Below are positions 8,154 to 17,305 of a stretch of 64,000 nucleotides of DNA, piece by piece; positions within the stretch are counted from its first letter, which is position 1, and each line of letters starts with the position of its first letter. Source of the stretch: Nitrospirota bacterium (lineage in GTDB: Bacteria > Nitrospirota > Thermodesulfovibrionia > Thermodesulfovibrionales > UBA6898); NCBI GenBank assembly GCA_024275975.1, contig JAJRYC010000017.1:26030-90029 (forward strand). Reading direction: 5' to 3'. The notes beneath the pieces were generated by a model. That model searched no databases. It worked only from the letters and a program-made list of their open reading frames with translations, and was not told the origin of the DNA. The position numbers and the translations under genes were made by a program.

Positions 8154-9275
8154 ATGAAGATCGCGATTATTCGTAAGAAGTATACCTTTCACGGGGGCGC
8201 TGAAGGATTCTCCCAGAACCTCATAGATCAGCTTGCGAGTGCCGGGCACGATGTCCATGTATATGCCATGGAATGGGAAAATGGTCCCCGGCCGGCTAAC
8301 ATTACCTTCCATAGGCTCCCGGCCGTGCGTTTCAACTCAACGCTGCGTGACCTGACCTTTGCGGTATCGGCATACCTGAAATTAAGACATTCGGAATACG
8401 ACATTATACAGAGTCACGACAAGACACTCTATCAGGATATCTACCGCGCGGGCGACGGCTGCCATATAGAATGGCTGAAGCAGAGATGGAAGAGGACGGG
8501 GGCTGGAGGAAAACTCTCCATCATCCTGAATCCGTATCACTGGCTTATCCTTGGAATCGAGCGATCAATATTCAAAGGTCACAGATACAAAAAGATCCTG
8601 GCCATATCGTAGATGGTAAAAAGAAATATTGTCGAAAATTACGGGACATCCTCCATGGATATTGAGGTGATTTATAACGGAGTTGATACCGGGAAATTTC
8701 ATCCGGATAACAGGGGAAGATACAGGAATGAAATCAGGAGGCGGCACGGACTGGCGGACAACGATTTTGTGGCCCTTTTTGTCGGCTCGGGTTTTGAACG
8801 AAAAGGGGTTGAATCTCTTATTAAAGCGGTTGAATCCATACCCGAACCCGTCTCCCTGCTGATCGCCGGCAAGGGTCCAGCCGCTAAATTCAGGAATAAA
8901 ATAAAGAACCAGAAAATAATATTCTGTGGACCCCGGAAGGACATCATGGCATATTACGCCGCCGCTGATATCTTTGTCTTCCCCACAATATATGAGCCGT
9001 TCGGGAATGTTCACCTTGAGGCGCTGGCAAGCGGTCTTCCGGTCATAACCACCAGAAACAGCGGCGCCGCCGAAATAATAAAAGACGGGGTGAACGGATT
9101 TGTGGTCAGTGAGCCGGAAGATTTCAGGGAAATAGCGGAAAAAATAAAAATTCTTTTAGACAGGGACAGGCTGAAGTCCATGGCGGAAAACGCAAGACGC
9201 AGTGCTGAAGAATTTACATTTGAGAAATATATTGGCAATATATCGGCCTTATATGGGAAAATAGTTGCTAAATAG
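8154..9275 (+). pseudogene. Family 4 glycosyltransferase interrupted by one in-frame TAG
   Basis: Two adjacent reading frames, 8154-8612 and 8613-9275, are in the same phase and together give a full-length GT4 glycosyltransferase of 373 codons. The first half has the GT-B N-terminal start (MKIAIIRKKYTFHGGAE); the second has the donor-binding half (VIYNGVDTGKF, LFVGSGFERKGV, PTIYEPFGNVHLEALASGLP). They are separated by a single TAG at 8610-8612. In relatives this position is usually Glu (AISEMVK), so one G-to-T change from GAG explains it. The product probably transfers a sugar in EPS or LPS synthesis. It may be a recent pseudogene, a sequencing error, or a suppressed stop. Two-subunit function is unlikely because no ribosome binding site precedes 8613. 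Confidence 0.85.
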
Positions 9276-9317
9276 AATGCATTCTTTAGATTTATTAAGT
9301 TCAGCCCGGAGTCATAA

Positions 9318-10058
9318 TTGCTTCCTGTTTCCGTCGTAATAGTTACAAAAGATGAGGAAAGAAATATCAAAGACGCGCTTGAAAGCGTTACGGGTGCTGC
9401 GGAGATTATTATCGTTGATTCATTCAGCAGTGACGGGACGATCGAGATCTGCAAGTCCTATACCGACAAGATCTTTCAGTCTCCGTGGGAAGGATACGCG
9501 CGGCAGAAACAGAAGGCTATTGATTACGCGAAGGGGCCATGGGTATTAATACTTGACGCGGATGAAAGGCTGACGCCGGAGCTTGGATATGAGATTACAG
9601 GGGTCCTGTCAAAGCCGGGCCCCGACGGTTTTTATCTGCCGAGAAAAAACTTCTTCCTCGGAAAGTGGATAAAACACAGCGGATGGTGGCCGGACCATAC
9701 GCTCAGGCTTTTCAGGAAAGACAAGGCCTTTATCGAGGACCGGGAGGTACATGAGAAGGTTGTGCTGGAAGGTAATGCCGGACATCTCCGGAATCCGCTG
9801 CTGCATTATACTTACAGGACAATCTCTGATTTTATGAGAAAAACGGAGAATTACTCCGCGCTTGCCGCAAAGGAGATAAGAAAGAATTCCGGAAGCCCGG
9901 GTCTGTTTTCCATCACGGTCAAACCGGTCTTTACATTTATGAAAATGTTTTTCCTGCGGCTGGGATTTCTTGATGGAACGCACGGGCTGATACTCGCTGT
10001 CCTGTACAGTTATTATACGTTCCTGAAATATGTCAGGGCATGGGAAAAGCCATATTAA
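9318..10058 (+). CDS. Family 2 glycosyltransferase (WaaE/KdtX-like)
   Basis: The start is TTG at 9318, with GGAG about 7 nt upstream. The 246-residue protein opens with the GT-A nucleotide-binding motif PVSVVIVTKDEERNI and has IIVDSFSSDGT and the metal-binding LILDADERLTPEL. These are followed by WWPDHTLRLFRK and REVHEKVV, which are typical of the LPS-core beta-1,4-glucosyltransferase-like WaaE group. A hydrophobic C-terminal segment (GLILAVLYSYYTFLKY) suggests membrane association. It lies between another glycosyltransferase and UDP-glucose dehydrogenase, so a role in surface glycan assembly is likely. The acceptor cannot be predicted. Confidence 0.88.
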   Translation: MLPVSVVIVTKDEERNIKDALESVTGAAEIIIVDSFSSDGTIEICKSYTDKIFQSPWEGYARQKQKAIDYAKGPWVLILDADERLTPELGYEITGVLSKPGPDGFYLPRKNFFLGKWIKHSGWWPDHTLRLFRKDKAFIEDREVHEKVVLEGNAGHLRNPLLHYTYRTISDFMRKTENYSALAAKEIRKNSGSPGLFSITVKPVFTFMKMFFLRLGFLDGTHGLILAVLYSYYTFLKYVRAWEKPY

Positions 10059-10075
10059 CGCTTTAAATTTTTTTG

Positions 10076-10081
10076 TATAAT
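10076..10081 (+). promoter_or_regulatory. Possible -10 promoter element before UDP-glucose dehydrogenase
   Basis: A perfect TATAAT at 10076-10081 follows a T-rich run in the 63-bp gap before the GTG start at 10122. The candidate -35 (TATTAA near 10053) is poor, so the call rests on the -10 match alone. Confidence 0.35.
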
Positions 10082-10121
10082 ATACCAGGTTATTTGTCGG
10101 ACTGGAATACGGGAGGATCAT

Positions 10122-11426
10122 GTGCATATAGGAATAATCGGAACTGGATACGTTGGACTCGTCACCGGTGCCTGCTTTGCTGAATTCGGTGTCTTCAGCA
10201 CATGCATTGATAAGGACGGGGAAAAGATAAAATCGCTGAAAAAGGGTGAAATCCCCTTTTATGAGCCGGGGCTTGAAGGCCTTGTCAAAAAAAATATCAA
10301 AAATGGTCGTCTTAAGTTTTCGACAAAAATCCAGGACGCCGTTGATTCATCTCTTGTTATCTTTATCGCTGTCGGCACACCCCCGCGCGGCGACGGCTCC
10401 GCGGACATGAGTCATGTTGAAGAAGTGGCCGCTGAAATCGCAGGGAACATTAAAAATTACAAGGTAATTGTGATGAAGAGCACTGTGCCGGTTGGAACAG
10501 GCGCAAGGCTGATGAAGGTCATATCGAAGAGATTAAAGGAGCAGATCGATTTTGATATAGTCTCCAACCCCGAGTTTTTAAGAGAGGGTTCCGCGATTGA
10601 GGATTTCATGAGGCCCAACAGGGTTGTGATCGGAGCAAGAAGCCAGCAGGCGATAGCGATACTGAAAGATCTGTACAACCCTCTTTATCTTATAGAAACT
10701 CCGTTTATCGAAACAACTATCGAGACCGCCGAGTTCATAAAATATGCCTCGAATTCCTTCCTCGCCGCAAAAATATCATTCATAAACGAACTCTCGAACC
10801 TCTGCGAAAAAGTTGGGGCGGACGTACATATGGTTGCAAAAGGCATGGGACTGGACAAAAGGATAGGCCCGAAATTTTTGCACCCCGGCCCTGGCTATGG
10901 GGGTTCCTGTTTCCCTAAGGATACGCGCGCGCTGCTCACAATCGCCGAAGAAAACGGCATCGAACTCGGCATCGTTAAATCAGCGGTGGATGCCAATAAC
11001 AGGCAGAGGAAGCGGATGACCGAGAAGATAAAGAGCGGGATGGGTAAGGTCAAAGGTAAAACATTCGCGGTACTCGGTCTTTCATTCAAGCCCAACACCA
11101 ATGACATGCGTGAAGCACCTTCAATAGACATAATAAAGCACCTTTTAAAGGAAAAGGCGAAGATCAAGGCATTCGACCCGGCGGCGATGGATGATACAAA
11201 GGAAATACTCGGAAACAGGATAAAATACGCAAAAGATGCGTATGATTGTGCAAAAGACGCCGACGCTGTTATTATAGTAACCGAATGGAATGAGTTCAGG
11301 AGCCTGGAACTGGCCAGGATTAAAAAGCTGCTTAAAAAACCGTATTTTTTTGATCTTCGAAATATATACGACCCGGAGAAAATGAAAAAACTCGGGTTCA
11401 AATATTTCTGTGTCGGAAGGGCATAG
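10122..11426 (+). CDS. ugd: UDP-glucose 6-dehydrogenase
   Basis: The start is GTG at 10122 preceded by GGGAGG; the ATG two bases upstream is out of frame. The 434-residue protein has the Rossmann start GIIGTGYVGLVTGACFAEFG, KSTVPVGTG, the conserved NPEFLREGSAI, TAEFIKYASNSFLAAKISF, and the catalytic Cys motif HPGPGYGGSCFPKDTRAL. Its length is normal for the family. It oxidises UDP-glucose to UDP-glucuronate, an acidic sugar donor for exopolysaccharide, which fits the glycosyltransferases immediately upstream. Confidence 0.96.
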   Translation: MHIGIIGTGYVGLVTGACFAEFGVFSTCIDKDGEKIKSLKKGEIPFYEPGLEGLVKKNIKNGRLKFSTKIQDAVDSSLVIFIAVGTPPRGDGSADMSHVEEVAAEIAGNIKNYKVIVMKSTVPVGTGARLMKVISKRLKEQIDFDIVSNPEFLREGSAIEDFMRPNRVVIGARSQQAIAILKDLYNPLYLIETPFIETTIETAEFIKYASNSFLAAKISFINELSNLCEKVGADVHMVAKGMGLDKRIGPKFLHPGPGYGGSCFPKDTRALLTIAEENGIELGIVKSAVDANNRQRKRMTEKIKSGMGKVKGKTFAVLGLSFKPNTNDMREAPSIDIIKHLLKEKAKIKAFDPAAMDDTKEILGNRIKYAKDAYDCAKDADAVIIVTEWNEFRSLELARIKKLLKKPYFFDLRNIYDPEKMKKLGFKYFCVGRA

Positions 11427-11443
11427 GGATACAGGAACAATCG

Positions 11444-11518
11444 GGGCGATTAGCTCAGCGGGAGAGCGCTGCCTTCACACGGCAGAGGTCACTGGTTCGA
11501 AACCAGTATCGCCCACCA
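11444..11518 (+). tRNA. tRNA-Val (anticodon CAC)
   Basis: The 75-nt cloverleaf has acceptor arms GGGCGAT and ATCGCCC, the D-loop TAGCTCAGCGGGAGAGC, an anticodon stem CTGCC/GGCAG around the loop TTCACAC, and a T-arm ending CTGGTTCGAAACCAG. The CCA end is encoded. Anticodon CAC reads GUG. Confidence 0.96.
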
Positions 11519-11565
11519 TCCAAGTCAATAAATCAGAGCGGGGACGGGAGGAACAATAGCAGCGG

Positions 11566-12030
11566 CTATGTCTTCTCTTTGTTCTCAAAAAGTGTCTTCA
11601 CCTCGTCCATCAGATCGGTTATGTCCTTGAACTGGTGATATACAGACGCAAATCTTACATACGCAACCTTGTCGAGTTCCTTGAGCGAAGACATCATCTC
11701 TTCCCCTATCCATGTGCTCGGTATCTCCTTGACTCCAAGTCCCAGCAGCTTTTTTTCGATATTATCTACAATCTGATCAAGCCTCTCTGTTTCGATCGGC
11801 CTTTTCTTGCAGGCGATAAAGAGACCATCCCTCAGCTTGTTCATATCAAACGGTTCACGTCTCCCGTCTTTCTTGGCAACCATCGGAACAAGGTCTTCTA
11901 TCCTCTCATACGAGGTAAAGCGTTTGCCGCATTCAAGACATTCACGCCTTCTGCGGATGGCGTTTCCTTCCTTACTTGTTCTTGAGTCTATAACCCTGTC
12001 TTCGGGATTTTCACAGTAAGGACATTTCAT
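11566..12030 (-). CDS. nrdR: Transcriptional repressor NrdR
   Basis: The 154-residue protein begins with the NrdR zinc ribbon (MKCPYC, then CLECGKRFTSYER), including the conserved basic linker DSRTSKEGNAIRRRR. The ATP-cone domain follows (VAKKDGRREPFDMNKLRDGL). NrdR senses dATP/ATP and represses ribonucleotide reductase genes. It lies 6 bp downstream of glyA, in the order rpiB-glyA-nrdR, so all three are likely one transcript. Confidence 0.96.
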   Translation of the reverse strand: MKCPYCENPEDRVIDSRTSKEGNAIRRRRECLECGKRFTSYERIEDLVPMVAKKDGRREPFDMNKLRDGLFIACKKRPIETERLDQIVDNIEKKLLGLGVKEIPSTWIGEEMMSSLKELDKVAYVRFASVYHQFKDITDLMDEVKTLFENKEKT

Positions 12031-12036
12031 CTGCTT

Positions 12037-13278
12037 TCAGTCCCTGTACACCGGAAACCTGTCACAGAGATATTTGACCCTGGCGGCATCGGCCTTTATC
12101 GCCTCAGGTTCTTTGCTGTTGTCTATCACGGAAGCTATTAAACGGGCTATCTCCACCATCTCCTCCGTTCCCATGCCCCTCGTGGTTATACACGGGGTGC
12201 CGAGACGTATGCCGCTGGTTATCGTGGGCGGTCGTGTGTCATAGGGGATAGCGTTTTTGTTCACGGTTATTCCTGCTTTATCCAGCGCCGATTCAGCATC
12301 TTTGCCGGTGATACCCTTATTAACGAGATCGACAAGCATAAGGTGTGTGTCCGTTCCACCGGAAATTATGTTGAAGCCCTTTTTGATCAGCTCTTCCGCC
12401 AGTTTTTTCGCGTTATCAACCACTCTCTGCTGATATTCCCGGAAACCGTCGCTCACGGCTTCTTTCAGAGCTACCGCCTTTGCAGCTATGATATGCACCA
12501 GCGGGCCGCCCTGTATCCCGGGGAATATCATTTTGTTGATCGCCTTCGCATATTCCGCCTTGCACATTATCATGCCGCCGCGCGGACCCTTCAGGGTCTT
12601 ATGGGTTGTCGTAGTCACAAAGTCGACATAGGGGACCGGGGAAGGATGCAGCCCCGTGGCGACCAGTCCCGCGATATGGGCGATATCCGCCATAAGATAG
12701 GCCCCTGTTTCTTTTGCTATGTCGGAAAAAATTTTGAAGTCGATAATTCTTGAGTAGGCGCTGGCGCCGACCACTATCATCCTGGGCCTGTGCTCAAGAG
12801 CAAGCCTCCTGATATCGTCATAATCAATATAACCTTCTTTATTAACGCCATAAGATATATTTTTATAGAACATTCCGGAAAAGTTCACGGAGGCCCCATG
12901 TGAAAGATGGCCGCCATGGCTCAGGTTCATACCCAGAACCATGTCACCGGGCCTGAGCATCGCAAAATAAACGGCCATGTTGGCCTGAGAGCCGGAATGC
13001 GGCTGAACATTAACGTGTTCCGCGTTAAAAAGCTGTTTTGCCCTGTCAATGGCAAGGTCTTCAACTATATCGGCAAACTCGCACCCGCCGTAGTATCTCT
13101 TTCCGGGATAACCTTCGGCATATTTATTTGTAAAGATAGAACCCTGCGCCTCGAGCACGGCCCTGCTTACGTAATTCTCCGAAGCGATAAGCAGTATCTT
13201 TTCATGCTCTCTCTCTGTTTCTTTCCTGATTGCTTCGTAAACCTGCGGATCGATATTCTTTAGATCAACAATGTCCAT
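12037..13278 (-). CDS. glyA: Serine hydroxymethyltransferase
   Basis: The 413-residue protein carries all family marks: [34 protein letters not shown], the PLP-binding Lys motif [15 protein letters not shown], and [13 protein letters not shown] toward the C-terminus. It converts serine and tetrahydrofolate into glycine and methylene-THF. Its start overlaps the end of rpiB by 14 bp, which indicates translational coupling. Confidence 0.97.
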   Translation of the reverse strand: MDIVDLKNIDPQVYEAIRKETEREHEKILLIASENYVSRAVLEAQGSIFTNKYAEGYPGKRYYGGCEFADIVEDLAIDRAKQLFNAEHVNVQPHSGSQANMAVYFAMLRPGDMVLGMNLSHGGHLSHGASVNFSGMFYKNISYGVNKEGYIDYDDIRRLALEHRPRMIVVGASAYSRIIDFKIFSDIAKETGAYLMADIAHIAGLVATGLHPSPVPYVDFVTTTTHKTLKGPRGGMIMCKAEYAKAINKMIFPGIQGGPLVHIIAAKAVALKEAVSDGFREYQQRVVDNAKKLAEELIKKGFNIISGGTDTHLMLVDLVNKGITGKDAESALDKAGITVNKNAIPYDTRPPTITSGIRLGTPCITTRGMGTEEMVEIARLIASVIDNSKEPEAIKADAARVKYLCDRFPVYRD

Positions 13279-13726
13279 GTCTGTTCAAATCTTCCTCTAT
13301 TGCCTTGATTTTATTGATTCTTATAAGATGCCTGTTGCCTTCAAAAGGCGTAGACAACCATGTTTTTACGATTTCGACCGCCAGGTCTTTTCCAACGATT
13401 CTACCGCCGATGACCAGGATATTAGCGTCATTGTGCCTACGGCTCATCTGCGCCGTAAAAAGGTCATTACAGAGCGCCGCCCTTACACCGGGAAATTTGT
13501 TCGAGACCATTGACATGCCTATTCCGGTACCGCAGATCAATATGCCTTTTTCTATCTTGCCGGAAGAGACAAGTTCCGATACCTTTTTCCCGAAATCCGG
13601 ATAATCGACGGATTCCGTACTGTTTGTACCACAGTCGATAACTTCTATATCGAGACTTTTAACTAGCTCTACTATATCTTCTTTTAGTCCTAGTCCGGCG
13701 TGATCACAACCAATAGCTATCTGCAT
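13265..13726 (-). CDS. rpiB: Ribose-5-phosphate isomerase B
   Basis: The 153-residue protein has the RpiB/LacAB motifs [26 protein letters not shown], the catalytic-Cys region [20 protein letters not shown], and [18 protein letters not shown]. It interconverts ribulose- and ribose-5-phosphate in the pentose phosphate pathway. It is the first gene of the rpiB-glyA-nrdR group. Confidence 0.96.
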   Translation of the reverse strand: MQIAIGCDHAGLGLKEDIVELVKSLDIEVIDCGTNSTESVDYPDFGKKVSELVSSGKIEKGILICGTGIGMSMVSNKFPGVRAALCNDLFTAQMSRRHNDANILVIGGRIVGKDLAVEIVKTWLSTPFEGNRHLIRINKIKAIEEDLNRHGHC

Positions 13727-13918
13727 ATATCATCCTTTGAAGTATATATTTTATCCGAGGCAATGCCCTAAGTCAAGGAAAGGCCGCAGGGAAAATGCGC
13801 GGTTCTTGCTACGTTCAATTATTAAGCAGTCGGGCTAACACGCCTTGTCGGCCATCATGGAGAGTATTATTTTGCAATATATTACGAATATAGCCTGTAG
13901 CCGGTAATAAGGATATTA

Positions 13919-13948
13919 TTGACACTTATTTGCTCTATAAGATATTAT
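13919..13948 (+). promoter_or_regulatory. Sigma-70-like promoter very close to the TPR gene start
   Basis: TTGACA at 13919-13924 (perfect -35), an 18-bp spacer, then TATTAT at 13943-13948 (5 of 6 matches to -10). The ATG is at 13959, so transcription would begin only a few bases before it. No Shine-Dalgarno sequence precedes the ATG, which fits a leaderless or nearly leaderless message. This is inference from consensus matching only. Confidence 0.5.
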
Positions 13949-13958
13949 TTAACTTAGA

Positions 13959-16421
13959 ATGTCTGACAAAGCTTCAACAATTAGAGAAGCCCAGAAGTAT
14001 ATGGCTAAGGGGCAGATAGATAAGGCTATTTCCGAATGGGAAAGACTGGTCGAAGAGTATCCTGACGGAAATTTCCTGAATATCCTGGGTGACCTCTACT
14101 TAAAAAAGGGCGACAGGAAAAAGGCGATAGCATCTTTTCACCGGGCAGCCAGCTTTTTCCGAAATGAAGGCTTTACCCTGAAATCCCTGGCGCTATACAA
14201 AAAGGTGCTCAATATAGATTCAACCGATTCCGACGCCCTTTACGCTCTGGGGGTACTGAGCGAGGAAAAAGGGCTTATAAGCGATGCCACCAAATATTAT
14301 CTCGCCACGGCCGACAGCAAGTCCAAGGTGGGAGAAAAAGACAGTCTGCTGGATATATACGAAAAAATACTTTCTCTTTCCCCTTCGAACATCCCTCTCA
14401 GGATTAAGGTCGCGGAGATTTTCCTTAAAGAAGGGCTGAAAGCCAATGCGTCAAAAGAGTATATGTATATCTCGAAGGTTTATGACGAAAAGGGAGATAT
14501 CCCGAAATCAATGGAGTACTACCAGAAAGTCCTTGACCTGCAGCCGCTGAACAAAGAAGCCGTCATCGGCATAAGTTATCTCCTTGAGAAGACCGGGGAG
14601 TTGAACAAGGCGATCGAGCATATGAAAGAGGCCGCCGCGCTATTCCCCGATGACCTGGATGTTATCTTCAGATGCGCTGAACTTTCATTGTTGACTGGTA
14701 ATAGCGAAAACGCAAAAGAATATCTCCACAAATCCACGGAGATCGAACCAAATGACCTGAAAAGCAGAAAACTCCTAGGCGAAATATATCTAAAAGAAGG
14801 CTTAAAGGAAAAGGCATGGGAACAGTATCTTCCTGTTCTGAACGAGATTATTCTGGAAGCAAAATATGAAGATGCCATCCAGTTTCTCGAGGCTTTCAGG
14901 GAAGTCGATGCGATTGAGACCGGCAGAAAGCTGGCATTTCTGTACAGGCAGATAGGGGAAGATACGCAGGCTGCCACGGAGCTTGTCATCCTGGGCGACA
15001 GACTTAACGAAAACGGCTTGACCGATGAAGCACTTGCCTGTTATAGAGAGGCGCTCGACATAACTCCCGAGGAGGAAGGGCTGAAGGGAAAGGTCGCTGA
15101 AATAGCGGGGCAGGAAATTGAAGAAGTGGCAGTAATCGACGAGATCGGGGACCCGGAAGCGACTATGCCGGACCATATTTCCGTGACAGGAGACAAAACC
15201 ACTGAAGAAATTTTCACCGACGCCGACATTTTCCAGAAATACGGACTGTTTGCCGAAGCAAAAAAGCTACTCGAAAACCTCAAGGCCAAAGAGCCCGAGA
15301 ATATAGACCTCCACCGCAGACTAAAGTCAATCTATCTGGATACCGATGACAAAGAGCTGGCCGTCACAGAATGCCTTATATTGAACGAACTGTACAAACG
15401 CCTGGGTGACACGGAAAATGCCGGTAAGATATTGAAAGACGCCTGTGAAATATATCCCGAGGATCCGAGGTTGATGGAAAGGGTAGGGATGTCTTTAATA
15501 GAGCCGACAGCTCTTGTCGTGGAAGGTGATGAAGTTCCCGGCGGCGTGAGCGCCGGATCTTCAGACATAGAAGACCATCAGGATAAAATCGCGGAGGCTG
15601 ATTTTTACGCGAGACAGGGCCTCATCCAGGAGGCCACGAAAATCCTGGAAAACCTGTATAAATTGTTTCCCGACGACAGCAGTATAATTGAAAGGCTTGA
15701 GCGTCTCGGCCAGGGCATGGAGGCGGCTGAAAAACCGGGAAGCCTCGAACCCCCCGAAGTAAAAGAGGCGGCGCCGGAGCCTGCTGCCAAAGAAGACATT
15801 GCCGTTGGGCCGGACATCACGGAGGGAACAACGGAAGAGTTTGAACCGCGTGAGGAACAGGAAGAATTCAGGGACATCAGCTTTACCGACCAGGATATTA
15901 TCGGGGCGGAGGAAATCCCGGAGCCCGAGCTTGATAATGATGTTATGGAGATTTTCCAGGAGTTCAACAAAGGCATCGAAAAAGAACTCAGCGATGAAGA
16001 CTCTGAAACTCATTACAACCTCGGAATAGCATACAAGGAAATGGGTCTGTTCGATGACGCCATCAAAGAGTTTCAGACATCCAGGAAAGACCCCAAAAGA
16101 CAGATACAATCTTCTACAATGCTGGGGTCGGCCTATATGGAGAAGGGGCTTTATTCCCTGGCGATTGATGCGTTTGGCAGCGCTATTAAAAGTCTTCCCG
16201 AACAGGATAGCGCCCACTGGGCGGTCAAGTATGAGCTTGCCGAGGCATATGAAAAAAACGGCAATATCAAGGAAGCGTTGGATTTATATACAGCGGTCTA
16301 TGGATGGGACGCCAAGTTCAGAGATGTTGGTGAAAAAGTAACCAGGGTAAAAGCCCAGTTTGCGAAAGGTGGCGAACCAGAAAAGATCAAGGAAAGAAAG
16401 GACAGGGTATCATACCTCTAA
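13959..16421 (+). CDS. Large tetratricopeptide-repeat protein
   Basis: The 820-residue protein has no signal peptide or membrane helix and is built mainly of TPR helices. The N-terminal ~380 residues hold about ten repeats (for example GNFLNILGDLYLKKGDRKKAIASFHRAA and HYNLGIAYKEMGLFDDAIKEF, each shown here only as its signature). A second TPR block covers ~430-520 and a third ~690-810. The acidic Pro/Glu-rich linker between ~600 and 670 is probably disordered. TPR arrays are scaffolds for protein complexes. The gene stops 3 bp before the AAA ATPase gene, so the two proteins probably act together, perhaps in EPS or secretion assembly. Function unknown. Confidence 0.85.
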   Translation: MSDKASTIREAQKYMAKGQIDKAISEWERLVEEYPDGNFLNILGDLYLKKGDRKKAIASFHRAASFFRNEGFTLKSLALYKKVLNIDSTDSDALYALGVLSEEKGLISDATKYYLATADSKSKVGEKDSLLDIYEKILSLSPSNIPLRIKVAEIFLKEGLKANASKEYMYISKVYDEKGDIPKSMEYYQKVLDLQPLNKEAVIGISYLLEKTGELNKAIEHMKEAAALFPDDLDVIFRCAELSLLTGNSENAKEYLHKSTEIEPNDLKSRKLLGEIYLKEGLKEKAWEQYLPVLNEIILEAKYEDAIQFLEAFREVDAIETGRKLAFLYRQIGEDTQAATELVILGDRLNENGLTDEALACYREALDITPEEEGLKGKVAEIAGQEIEEVAVIDEIGDPEATMPDHISVTGDKTTEEIFTDADIFQKYGLFAEAKKLLENLKAKEPENIDLHRRLKSIYLDTDDKELAVTECLILNELYKRLGDTENAGKILKDACEIYPEDPRLMERVGMSLIEPTALVVEGDEVPGGVSAGSSDIEDHQDKIAEADFYARQGLIQEATKILENLYKLFPDDSSIIERLERLGQGMEAAEKPGSLEPPEVKEAAPEPAAKEDIAVGPDITEGTTEEFEPREEQEEFRDISFTDQDIIGAEEIPEPELDNDVMEIFQEFNKGIEKELSDEDSETHYNLGIAYKEMGLFDDAIKEFQTSRKDPKRQIQSSTMLGSAYMEKGLYSLAIDAFGSAIKSLPEQDSAHWAVKYELAEAYEKNGNIKEALDLYTAVYGWDAKFRDVGEKVTRVKAQFAKGGEPEKIKERKDRVSYL

Positions 16422-16424
16422 TCC

Positions 16425-17246
16425 ATGGATTTTCTGGAATATTATAAGCTAAAGGAACATCCCTTCTCGAATGTCGTGGACAAACGGTTCTACTATAACA
16501 GCCCACAGCAGTCGTCCGCCATAAAAAAGCTGCGATACGCGATTGATACAAGAAAAGGCTTTGCTGTTGTTATCGGCAAGATCGGCACAGGCAAGACAAC
16601 TCTCGCAAGAAGGATGCTGGATGAACTCGTGTAGGAAAGTTACGAGGCCGCGCTACTTGTTATAATTCATTCATCCGTCAATTCCGAGTGGCTCTTTAAA
16701 AAATTCGCTATCCAGTTGGGGGTCAAAAATATCAGTGATAATAAGGTGGAGCTTATAGGTCAAATATACAAAAGGCTCACAGAGATTAATGAAGCGGGGA
16801 AAAAGGCCGTCGTTATGATTGATGAAGTCCAGATGCTGAATTCAAAGGAGATCATGGAAGAATTCAGAGGGCTTCTCAATATGGAAACCCAGGACGGCAA
16901 ACTGGTCAATTTAATATTTTTCGGCCTGCCTGAACTGGAGGATATCCTCTCACTGGATGAGCCCCTGAAGCAACGCGTTGCCGTGAGAATAAAACTGACA
17001 TCTTACGCCGAAGAAAACACCCGGGATTATATAATGCACAGATTAAATATTGCGGGGTGCGATACCAATATCTTTACGGATGAAGCCATATCGCTCATAT
17101 ACAGGTATTCAAACGGTATCCCGAGAGTTATCAACACGATCTGTGATAACGCACTGCTCGAAGGTTATCTATTTAAACATGCGGTCATCGACGAATCAAT
17201 AATAAAAACCGTTGCGATTGATTTGGGATTTAATCCTCAACCTTAA
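16425..17246 (+). pseudogene. ExeA/exosortase-type AAA ATPase interrupted by one in-frame TAG
   Basis: Frames 16425-16634 and onward to 17246 are in one phase and encode a normal 273-residue ATPase apart from a TAG at codon 70 (16632-16634). Before the stop are FLEYYKLKEHPFSNVVD, YYNSPQQ and the Walker A GKIGTGKTT; after it come ESYEAALLVIIHSSVNSEW, Walker B VVMIDEVQML, and a sensor/lid region ending DESIIKTVAIDLG. Relatives usually have Glu or Asp at the stop position, so a GAG-to-TAG change is plausible. The family (GspA/ExeA-like, often next to exosortase EPS genes) couples ATP hydrolysis to envelope assembly. A truncated product starting downstream would lack the P-loop and be inactive. 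The ORF is otherwise undamaged. Confidence 0.85.
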
Positions 17247-17279
17247 GTATTGCCTGGACACGAAATTTTGCGCTCAACA

Positions 17280-17296
17280 ACCGGTGCAACACCGGT
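17280..17296. terminator. Small hairpin between convergent ATPase and radA genes
   Basis: A perfect 7-bp stem (ACCGGTG with CACCGGT, 3-nt loop CAA) lies in the 59-bp gap between two convergent genes. There is no T-tract, so terminator function is uncertain. Confidence 0.35.
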
Positions 17297-17305
17297 CTGC
17301 ACTAA

